From Owenia fusiformis (Eukaryota; Annelida; Polychaeta; Sabellida; Oweniidae): DNA of 64,000 nt. The DNA is taken from contig CAIIXF020000004.1 in NCBI GenBank assembly GCA_903813345.2, positions 20,432,477 to 20,496,476 on the forward strand. Direction: 5' to 3'. Positions 1-11,400 of the stretch are shown here, piece after piece (the stretch's first letter is position 1; each line of letters begins with the position of its first letter). The position numbers were made by a program, and so were the translations under genes. Below the pieces are notes generated by a model. The model saw only the letters and a list, made by a program, of their open reading frames with translations, did no database searches and was not told the origin of the DNA.

Positions 1-150
1 GTCCGGGAACGGGATAAGTTACATGTACTACACTGTACCTCCCGCTGGGTTTGACTCCCACTCTAGGGCATCAAATTTAGCACACTTTCTTTCAATTTCT
101 TTATCTGGCTTGTTGGACCAATGCTCGCGGTTAGTTACTTACATAGGCTA
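1..150 (+). mobile_element. Truncated tRNA-derived SINE copy
   Basis: Positions 48-140 match, with divergence, the 3' half of the SINE at 5264-5430. They share a B-box-like segment followed by ATTTAGCACA, TATCTGGCT and a CCAATG/GCTCG tail block. The head lies at or before the window edge. Confidence 0.55.
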
Positions 151-985
151 AGGGTTAAGTAATAGTAAGCTGTATATAGAAGAGACAGGTGAACAACTAG
201 GATTTAGGCCACTTGTTAACATGGCGATTTTAACATTATTTGTGTATAATTTTCAAAAAACAATGCAGAGTTGATCCAAAATTGATAGTTCTCAATTCTT
301 ACCTATGAATCAACCACATTCAAGTGATATAGAGTGAATAAAGCCGTCTTGAGGCGAGATATTCTGAAAACCTACAATTGCCTGGCAAGTTACCCGGATT
401 TCCCTGTTGAATCATGAATGAAGGTTTGAAACAAGGAATTTGATTGGTTCCTGCTAACCGCCGCCAGTGACACCTATCTGGTTCTCTAAAATGTAATTCA
501 TTTTCTAGAAATAACAATCAATTAAAGTGTACAAAACTATAAAAAGTTTACTTAATAATTATTTATCAAAACATCTGATTCATATAATATCTTTTTAAAC
601 CCAATTTAAATGGTGAAATTAACATTTTTCTTTGAATTTTAAACTTCTTATTACAACCAATCAAATCAATCGTTACAAGATTCAATCTTTCCATGTGTCC
701 GGAAGTTTCAACTTGCCGGGCAATTGCAGGTTCGTACAGTTGGTGTTTTTTTATGCTGTCTTATCGAAGAGTTAGGATATAGATTTGAAATATTCAACAA
801 TCTACGTTTCGAAAACACTTTGGAGAAGATTCTTGGGAGATTTGGTGGTACGACTCGATACCAGTAAGGAGAACTCGTACCAAGACGGCAAGTTTTTGAA
901 AAATTTTTCAATCCTAATTGTTTACCTGTCTCTTATATATACAGCTTACTATTACTTAACCCTTAGCCTATGGTTACTTATTCAC
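131..985. mobile_element. Inverted-repeat-bounded element of about 850 bp
   Basis: Arms of about 75 bp at 131-206 and 911-985 are near-perfect reverse complements, sharing CATAGGCTAAGGGTTAAGT and AGCTGTATATA. No coding capacity is seen between them. The target-site duplication is not clear. Probably a non-autonomous DNA transposon. Confidence 0.6.
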
Positions 986-1018
986 CTGGGGTGCCCTCGG
1001 GTAATTACACATAAAATG

Positions 1019-1939
1019 AGACCCTATCTGTTGCAAGACTAACGCCTGGCGTAACCGTCACCATGTTAATCAATGTTTTTTAAGTAGCGCAAGGATCCTG
1101 CCATGACCGTGGTAATGTTATCGTGAAAGCCTGGTATAACCGCGACAATGCTGTATTATATTGCAATGCCTGCCATGACCGTGACAATGTAATATAGTTC
1201 TGCAAGGCTTGCTATGACCGTAACAATGTAATATTGTACTGCAAGGCCTGGTATGACCGTGGCAATGTAATATAGTATTGCAAGGCTTGGTATGACCGCC
1301 GTGGCAATGTGATATAGTATTCCAAGTTTGGGTATGAGAGTGGTAATGTAGAAATTTATGATTGCTATAAGTGACCGTGACAATGTGTATTTGAAAACCT
1401 GGCATGACCGTGACAATGTATTATGGGATCGCAAAGCCTGGTATGATCGTGACAATGTAATATAGTATTGCAAAGCCAGGTATGAGGGTGGTAATGTAGA
1501 AATTTAGGCTTAGTCCTACTATGACCGTTATAATGTATTGCAATAACTAGTAAATATGTATGACATTAATGCCAGGAATATCCTTAACAATTTTAAGTGA
1601 TCGCCATTACAATTAAACAGTTTAATACTATGATCATGGTGTTTAACTACCTTAATCATGTCAAAATCAAAATAACTATTATACATTAATATTCACATTC
1701 GCTTATAAACCACAATAAAGGCTACGGTCGCGCCAGGCTTCCACGATAACACTTCCAGGGTCATGACAGGCCTTGCAATATAATACAGCATTGTCACGGT
1801 TATACCAGCCTGTCACGGTTATACCAGGCTTACACGACAACACTACCACGGTCATGGCAGGATCCTTGCGCTACTTAAAAACATTGATTAACATGGTGAC
1901 GGTTGTGGCAGGCGTAAGTCTTGCAATAGATAGCATGTG
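1019..1939. mobile_element. Foldback-type element with tandem-repeat arms
   Basis: Arms at about 1022-1200 and 1730-1937 are reverse complements (sharing TTAATCAATGTTTTT and AAGTAGCGCAAGGATCC). They are built from a roughly 56 bp tandem motif containing ATGACCGTGACAATGT. The motif fills most of 1095-1500. CATAAAATG flanks both ends (1010-1018 and 1940-1948), a likely 9 bp target-site duplication. The minus-strand ORFs here are repeat by-products. Confidence 0.72.
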
Positions 1940-2465
1940 CATAAAATGCATCCATATTATGCCTTTATTTATGGATCTATAGATCTAGTCATAAAATAAA
2001 GCCGGAATTTCAAGTAGAAATGTTAATAATTTTAGCTATATTGTAAGATTTAATAATCTTTAAAATTGAACCCTTCAATGACTATATCATGTTCCACGTA
2101 GGTGGGTAGGTGGGTATATGAGGTAGGAGGTTTTTTATACACAGCCCATAGTGAGTGGGAGGGGATGAACTCTCTGTGGACACACCCCCTTTTCTGATAA
2201 CTCAACTGTTGATCTGTTACGGAGTTATCAAGTTCATGCAAATAAAATTATGATCAAGAACTACCAATAGATATCTTAAACCTGCGATCTATTGCTGTCA
2301 TAATCCACAACATTGGTTATATTACCTGTAATCAGAGCAACTTTTCCGGTGAGATTTCCCAAAGTTACTGACATGTTCTCGTTCATGATCACGTCAGAAA
2401 TATCGCGAGAACTGAAATCCGGAAATGATAAACTTTGTAAATAAACAACTTTTGCCAGTCTAAAT

Positions 2466-5400
2466 ATGCCATTTATTGTGCAATTTGTAACGTTGATAGC
2501 TCTATTGATATGTGATAAAAGTTCTGGTAAGTATTATGATCAATCACAGATTGAGATTCAGCGATTCTCTCAAAGTCCATATCACTTTAGACTCACAGGA
2601 AGTTGTATCAGGTCCTTTTTGGACTAACAGCTCTAACAGAGCTTTATGCGCTTCCCCACTCTCAGAACAGAGGAATATATCTGTTCTGAGAGTGGGGAGG
2701 GGCAAAAAGCTCTGTTAGGCCCAAAAAAGACTTGATACAACTTCCTGTGTTCAGACTGTCTGTTACTTCAAAGGCAAGCAGTTGAACCTGAAAAATAAGA
2801 AATCTAAAGACTATTGAAAAGTAATTTATAAAAAAATATATTCATTGCACACGAATAACATTTGTATATCTTGATTTGCTTGTAAATTGGCTTATGAAAT
2901 CTGTAACTTCTTATATTTTGTTGCCTCTCTGCCATGTTCACGGGGGTCCATCTTTATGGGACGTATCGAAACCACTACATCCCGAAAAACCATTAATTTG
3001 AATTTAAACCTACTAGCGGCGTTTTGGTCCCTAGCTGTGAGATCAAGCAAATTTCATAGTTATCTCATCAGCCTTTTAATCATTCTCGCCCATAATTTCA
3101 TATTGGACCACCATTACAACCCTCCCTACATCGCTACGTCTTCATTTTTGGGCATTAAACCCAGCAGTTTCAAAGCCACCTGCACATCACTTCAAATTTG
3201 ACCAATACATCCCGCCGTCTTCCACTACGTCCCGCTGCGTCTATCACGACAAGCATGGTAGAATAATAATGGACAAGACAGGATAAATCTTAAAACACAA
3301 GTCGATTGGTGTTTAAAAGATTTTGAAACTGCTGCGTTTAATGCCCAAAATGTGGCGATGGAGGGGTGTAATGGGTCCTACCATTTGAAAATCAAGGACT
3401 GAGAGTCTCATACTGCACCGTTTTTCTTCAAACTTGTTCCATTAAAAGCAAAACAAAAATGTCTTTCTTTTGGTACATTATACTGTTATACAGAATCCCT
3501 TCTTTTAGCGGCGTTTTGGTACCGAGAAGTGAGAAGTGCTTCTCACAGCTGCGGACCCAAACACATGAACTGAACCAAGTTGACATAAACAGTTTCAGTG
3601 TTGTAAAGTTCATTCCTCAAGTGATTGCAAGTAAAATAACCGCTGCATCATTGTAATCTGTACATTATCAACTCAATCTAGCTCTTGTGGCGTGCCAAAA
3701 GATTTGAAATTTTTACCACTCACAATTGGCTGTAATTCATGGAACTGATATGCTCCCAAATCACGATGATAGCTAGTGCAATATACATTAGACTGTTACT
3801 CCTGTTACCAAAATGGCTTCTTATGGAAGTGCATGGCTATTTCAAGATATGTTGAATTTTCAAGTGGTGACATATTGTTATTGTCTCCAACTTTTTATGG
3901 ATCGTGTTTGGTGGTTGGTATTCAGCATTAAGTAGTTGGTGTTTTGTATCCAGCATTCGGCATCCGCCGTCTGAAAAATGTCAGATGGTGAAATTTTGCA
4001 TGTTAATGCCTTGTTTAATACAGTACTTGTGTTGTAGGTTTCATCAATAAAGAAATATTTCTTACCCTTGGAGAATCAGTAACTGTAGAACTAGAAGCAA
4101 ACTTGACATATCATGCAGTTGTTAATAACATTACAGAAAAGTACACTTACACCATATTGCAGTCACATAGCTTTAACAGGTGAGTTTGCCAGTGTCAGTG
4201 TGTGCATAATACAAAGTGTACAACTAAAATTATACATGTTCCATACATTTTGAAATGTGCGTGTACAACATGCATTATAATCTTAGCATTTATGATGCAT
4301 CATTGTTTTATGTTCTAATGGGAATGGTACATAGTATTGATATAAACATAACTCATTAAATACACATGTTAACAATGAATAAGAGTTTTACCCACACTTA
4401 AACAAACAAAAATAGATGATAACAAAAATTAGGGAAATGTCATTCAGTATTTGAAGAAGGTATTTCTATTGTGAAGTACAATATTTTTAGCCATTTCATT
4501 TTTTATTGATATTGTCATCATAAAGATTCTCAATGTGTGGATTTATTTAGTTACATCTTGGTTTTAATTCTTACAGCATTGTGAGTGTTTCATTGGTGGA
4601 AGAGCTCAGCTATGACCAGACAAAGACAGGGAGGAATGTAGGGGTACTAAAGCTGTTACTTCAGGGGGAGGATAGGGCAGAATTCTGGGTCAGGGCCCCT
4701 GGGACAAACACCACTGCAACATTGAGGGCAGATGCATATACTAAACTAGGTGATCATTTACATTCTTTAATGATTCATTCATGTAGATTTAAAATACAAT
4801 AAACCTTTTTACATCTATTACTTAAAGGCTCAAAACAAACAGCAGAGCAAATACTTACAAACTAATTAAAATTGATGAAATTCAGATCCCATCCCTGGGG
4901 GCTGTAACTTGGAGTTCAATCTGGAGTATGACCCCAATCTCCTCATCTCACAGACAGAAGACATCACAACAATGGAGTTCCAACTAGCTAATTTGGGCTT
5001 TGACCGCACACAAGGTATTTGGTGGAATTAAAAAGAATATTTCAATCATGTACCTGTATATATTATGCTATTTTATAACAACGGAGGAGATTTTGAGAAC
5101 AAATGCCATAGAAACCAACTCGTGTTTAAACTCAAGTTTGAAATCTGGAAACTAAGAAATAGTAAAATATATAACAAATAAGTTCAGTATACCTATTAGT
5201 ACCATTGTATATGTAATGACCTTCGATAGCAAGTCGCTACTACAGTCTCTGCTGTAGTGGCAAGCCCTTATGGCTCATGGGTAGAACGTCTGACTTGAGA
5301 GTGGGAGGTCCTGAGTTCGATTCCCGTACGGGGCGTTGAATTTAGCACATTCTTTTTCGAGTCTAGTATCTGGCTCGGTACACTATAGCTCCCCGACGAG

Positions 5401-8400
5401 CGTGCCCAATGGTTGTTACATATATAATGTAAAAAATGTATAAACGTTTTAATTTAGTGAATAAAGTTTATTAATAAAAAAGGATAAAAAAGTAACTGTA
5501 TATCCAGCAGCTACATGTATATTATCATCTCAAGTTTGTTTTACAGTTTATACTACATGAAGAAGGGTTCAAATCTTATGGATTTTCCAGTAACAACCTG
5601 TCGACGATTTACTCATTTAGGCGTCATATTATTGTATCAGTGTTGCCACAATTTCATCTTGGGTCAACCCATTGGCATTCAACTAGATATTTAACAGATT
5701 TAATTTCAAATTGAAAATCTTTTTTTAATAATCAATGTACATAAACTTTGATATATATTATATGCTAAATTGATGTAAAACATAAACGTCACATCAATAC
5801 CTGTATGCTAACTTTACTTACTTTTTTTATTTTAGTGGCTCCATCTTGTGAACACACATCTATTCTAAAGTTTTTAAAATATGATGTTTACCTTTACTAT
5901 GGAGGAGAGGGAGTGACAGATACATCACCTTTACTCTCTGAACTCCAATATTTCAACAATGGGGATATGCAACATTTGGATCCGATAAATCTCCATAAGG
6001 TATGTACTCTTCAGGCTTGTCAATGACCCTACAAATGTCTAAGCCAATTAGCTAGTTTTTGGATGTAAATTTAAAAATTACTTTTTTTTATTTTTCAGTT
6101 TAGTTACACATATGGCCATGGAAAAACACGTTTGCTGTTTGCAAGGTTCGTATAAATCAATCTGTAAATTGCTTTAATCCCGGCATCTGCTTTTATTGTG
6201 GCAATTCCCCAATTTTGTGGTATTAAAAGCCAATTAAAAAATCGGCCAGTTGCCAATGGTAATCCCATGATAATTTAAGGAATTTGCATAAAAAGATCTG
6301 CACATTAAATAGTCCATCACAAATATCCTCAAAAAAAGGAAATAAATTGAATTGCTTCAAATTAACTTGAATTGGAATGATTTTACATAAATATGATGAG
6401 GAAATAGTTTCATGATTTGAAGGATTGTTTTTGTATTTCAATATAATTATGTGACCATTAATTATGAATCAACTCCTGGGTAAACTGTCAAGAAAGTGTT
6501 CCTAGTTAAATGTATTTATACTTGTATGGGCCAAAAACTGTGGACCGAAAAGGGTCTTGTTTCTGTAATGTCCATAAACCCTTTCTGTCTCTATTTGATA
6601 CCAATGAATCATACAGATTCTTTTCTAAAACAAAAATGATCAAAAAGGTTCTTTTCAGCTTGAGTACAGTTTTGAAATAGAGATTGCATTGCAAGGATCT
6701 TAACATATACAAGGCCAATAATCTTATCTTAAAATTTTTATTGTTTCAAAAGGGGTTTTCTTCTAAAGGCATGAGCTTTTAAACCTGCCTAGCGCATACA
6801 TAGCTTCACCTCTATATTGTACAAATACTTGTATTTAAAACTATGTAAAATTAACTTTTTAAGATGAGCCCCTACTTTTGGTAGGTTTCATTAAAATTTG
6901 AAATCCAAGCTCATTATCTCATAATTGATTTTCCTAGCCTTTACTTATGTTGTCCACAAATGTTGGCAATATTTTACATGAACAGGTACATGTATTTTAG
7001 GTATCCCAATATAGCCACATATTATACAGTCATAGTAAGGAACCTATTCAACAATGGTACAGGGTGGTCAAGTTATGTGCCAGTTGTGTCAGATGGCTGC
7101 CATACTCAATCTACAGGGTGGTTCAACTGTGGAGAAACATGTAAGTATAGACATAACAATCAGCACAACCGTAGACCAAAGGTAATGTAAAGTTAAAGCA
7201 AATAAATTTATATATTTACCCAAATATTTGATGAATGATAATGAGAATTAGCAAGTTATATATTCTATTCAGTAACATAAGTTTCTTATCTGAAATATTT
7301 AATGAAACTGTCATGTTTAAATACCTTGATAATGGAGATTGCGTCTACCAGGTATTTTACATTTTCCTCAGTATTACCAGAAATGCGTGTTTTAGATTTG
7401 CCACTTTTGAAAATTGACTCTAGTATATGTTGCCCCAAAGATTTCTAAAAACTCTAAATCATGGATAAAATCAAAATATTTAAATGATTTGTAAAAGAGA
7501 GCGACCATATTATCTGTGTGGGTTGTAGATAACCTTGCTGCTAGGATTGTATGTACAGTAGTTGGTGTAATTGTCCTGTTTCTTTGGAGATAACCTTGCT
7601 GCCAGGATTGTATGTACAGTAGTTGGTGTAATTGGCCTGTTTCTTTGTAGATTACCTTGTATCCAGGATTGAATGTACCTGTACAGTAGTTGGTGTAATT
7701 GGCCTGTTTCTTTGTAGATAACCTTGCTGCCACGATTGTGTGTACAGTAGTTGGTGTTATTGGCCTGTTTCTTTGTAGATACTGTAACTTTGCTGCCAGG
7801 ATTGTGTGTACAGTAGTTGGTGTAATTGGCCTGTTTCTTTGTAGATAACCTTGCTGCCAGGACTGTATGTACAGTAGTTGGTGTAATTGGCCTGTTTCTT
7901 TGTAGATAACCTTGCTGCCAGGATATTATGTACAGTAGTTGGTGTAATTGGCCTGTTTCTTTGTAGATAACCTTGCTGCCAGGATATTATGTACAGTAGT
8001 TGGTGTAATTGGCCTGTTTCTTTGTAGATAACCTTGCTGCCAGGATTGTGTGTACAGTAGTTGGTGTAATTGGCCTGTTTCTTTGTAGATAACCTTGCTG
8101 CCAGGATTGTGTGTACAGTAGTAGTTGTAATTGGCCTGTTTCTCTGTAGATAACCTTGCTGCCAGGATTGTGTGTACAGTAGTAGGTGTAATTGGCCTGT
8201 TTCTTTGTAGATAACCTTGCTGCCAGGATTGTGTGTACAGTAGTAGGTGTAATTGGCCTGTTTCTTTGTAGATAACCTTGCTGCCAGGATTGTGTGTACA
8301 GTAGTTGGTGTAATTGGCCTGTTTCTTTGCTTCTTTGGACACAGGTTCTTCAGAACAGGTAATGAACTACACATATATATTTAAACCAAGGAGCACGAAA

Positions 8401-11400
8401 TAACAATCTTTCGGATAAGTGTAAAATCATTTTTTGTCAGGGACATTTATATTTATTGTGACTGATACATTTCTACAATGCAGTAACATCTAAAGATTAA
8501 TTTTTTCAAATGAATCCATTACTTTTTTCATGTATGTACCTTACTTGACCCCTTAATTATGAAAACTTCACACATACATCATAACATTGTGATGATTCGG
8601 TAAAATGGACATGAGAGAAAATTCATTTTCATGTTTTTGTTTCAGAGATGTTCCTGGTTGGTGCTACATCAACTCTCCTAGTCAGCTATATTCTAGTACT
8701 TAAATACTCTACATTTTCTAATATTGGTAAGGAATATGTTGGCTTTGATGAGGGAGGGGTGTATGGGGGCATTTTCTGAAGTAAAATTTGGGTTCATCTC
8801 CTGCATTCTAGTGGCTTAAGCACTAGAAACAAAGCACTAAATATGAGAAGGGCATAGTAGCGAGAGTTTGACATATCAATCCCCCCAATCTGGCAGGTGT
8901 GCACATGTAGCAGTATATGAGTAAAAGCAAACCAACTAATAATAGAGACAAAGTTCAAAGTTATTTGCAATTTTATTATATACACAATTGTTGAACAAAT
9001 GTAAACCAAGCTTTAAATGACTTCTTATACTTTTTAATTTTTATTGCAGGCCAATATATTACAACTGGAGTGAGTGGACTTGTAGGTGGAATTCTGTGGT
9101 TCACATTCTGGTATTTTGTGGGAATACCCGTCCTCTCAGTGCTTCTCATTGGTCTACTTCTGGGCTACCTAATATCAAGCATTGCATTCAACCTAACACC
9201 ACTTGGTATGTAATGGTATTGGTCTAATTCTGGGCTACCTAATATCAAGCATTGCATTCAACCTAACACCACTTGGTATGTAATGGTATTGGTCTAATTC
9301 TGGGCTACCTAATATCAAGCATTGCATTCAACCTAACACCACTTGGTATGTAATGGTATTGGTCTAATTCTGGGCTACCTAATATCAAGCATTGCATTCA
9401 ACCTTACACCACTTGGTACGTAATGTGGAGGTTTTGGATATCATTTTTTACCAAATACCATTCATGTTTTTAATGTATCAAAAATATGTGAGTAATAGAC
9501 ATATGCTAATAATGTTTTATATATTTAATAATGTACAATCTGAAGTTGTATTTTTTACTTGAAATGAATTTTTGGATTAAAAGACGTCAGGCTAATTTAT
9601 TTTAAGTTATTATTAATGAATATTACATTGGTCATTCTCTTTAAGACTCATGAATGCTGATCTAAGTTCCCCTTTGGGCGTAGCAGTGAGGTCTATTGAG
9701 GGAAATAGTGCAAAATGTTTTTTTCTCGAGGGAATATCCTGTACACTGACAGCTTCATGAGGCTCCAGGCTGGGGGATCATGTCAGTGGACAGGATATTC
9801 CAGAAGGGAAAATTTTGTACTACTTTTAAAAGTACTAGTAAACAGTGGTACAGAAATAAACTATTTTAAACTGGAAACTTAATAGAGATGTTTCAAAAGT
9901 ATTATTTTCCTTTTGTATATTAGGAGTACTTGCATTTGTATATCAATTGTATTTTACATTGTATTTTCAGGAGATGTAGACTATTGGGCTACAGAGTTCA
10001 ACTATGGCATGGCCTTCACCTGTGGTATGCTAGTCATAACCACATTTGTATATCAATTGTATTTTACATTGTATTTTCAGGAGATCTAGACTATTGGGCT
10101 ACAGAGTTCAACTATGGCATGGCCTTCACCTGTGGTATCCTAGTCATAACTGCATTTGTATATCAATTGTATTTTACATTGTATTTTAAGGAGATCTAGA
10201 CTATTGGGCTACAGAGTTCAACTATGGTATGGCCTTCACCTGTGGTATCCTAGTCATAACTGCATTTGTATATCAATTGTATTTTACATTGTATTTTCAG
10301 GAGATCTTGACTATTGGGCTACAGAGTTCAACTATGGCATGGCCTTCACCTGTGGTATCCTAGTCATAACTGCATTTGTGTATCAATTGTATTTTACATT
10401 GTATTTTAAGGAGATCTAGACTATTGGGCTACAGAGTTCAACTATGGCATGGCCTTCACCTGTGGTATCCTAGTCATAACTGCATTTGTATATCAATTGT
10501 ATTTTACATTGTATTTTAAGGAGATCTAGACTATTGGGCTACAGAGTTCAACTATGGCATGGCCTTCACCTGTGGTATCCTAGTCATAACTGCATTTGTG
10601 TATCAATTGTATTTTACATTGTATTTTAAGGAGATCTAGACTATTGGGCTACAGAGTTCAACTATGGCATGGCCTTCACCTGTGGTATCCTAGTCATAAC
10701 TGCATTTGTATATCAATTGTATTTTACATTGTATTTTAAGGAGATCTAGACTATTGGGCTACAGAGTTCAACTATGGTATGGCCTTCACCTGTGGTATCC
10801 TAGTCATAACTGCATTTGTATATCAATTGTATTTTACATTGTATTTTCAGGAGATCTTGACTATTGGGCTACAGAGTTCAACTATGGCATGGCCTTCACC
10901 TGTGGTATCCTAGTCATAACTGCATTTGTGTATCAATTGTATTTTACATTGTATTTTAAGGAGATCTAGACTATTGGGCTACAGAGTTCAACTATGGCAT
11001 GGCCTTCACCTGTGGTATCCTAGTCATAACTGCATTTGTATATCAATTGTATTTTACATTGTATTTTAAGGAGATCTAGACTATTGGGCTACAGAGTTCA
11101 ACTATGGCATGGCCTTCACCTGTGGTATCCTAGTCATAACTGCATTTGTGTATCAATTGTATTTTACATTGTATTTTAAGGAGATCTAGACTATTGGGCT
11201 ACAGAGTTCAACTATGGCATGGCCTTCACCTGTGGTATGCTAGTCATAACTGCATTTGTATATCAATTGTATTTTACATTGTATTTTCAGGAGATCTTGA
11301 CTATTGGGCTACAGAGTTCAACTATGGCATGGCCTTCACATGTGGTATCCTAGTCATAACTGCATTTGTATATCAATTGTATTTTACATTGTATTTTCAG

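Noticed and set aside
1118-1473. His/Cys-rich minus frames resembling a zinc-binding repeat protein
   Set aside because: They are products of the 56 bp tandem motif in the foldback element; no start context or splice signals.
5264-5337. Functional tRNA gene
   Set aside because: A and B boxes are present, but the acceptor stem and D stem pair poorly and a SINE body follows; a second SINE copy lies at 1-150.
7757-8374. 205-codon and overlapping 138-codon minus frames
   Set aside because: They are antisense to Array A; three 61 bp units make 183 bp, a codon multiple, so openness is periodic and not selective.
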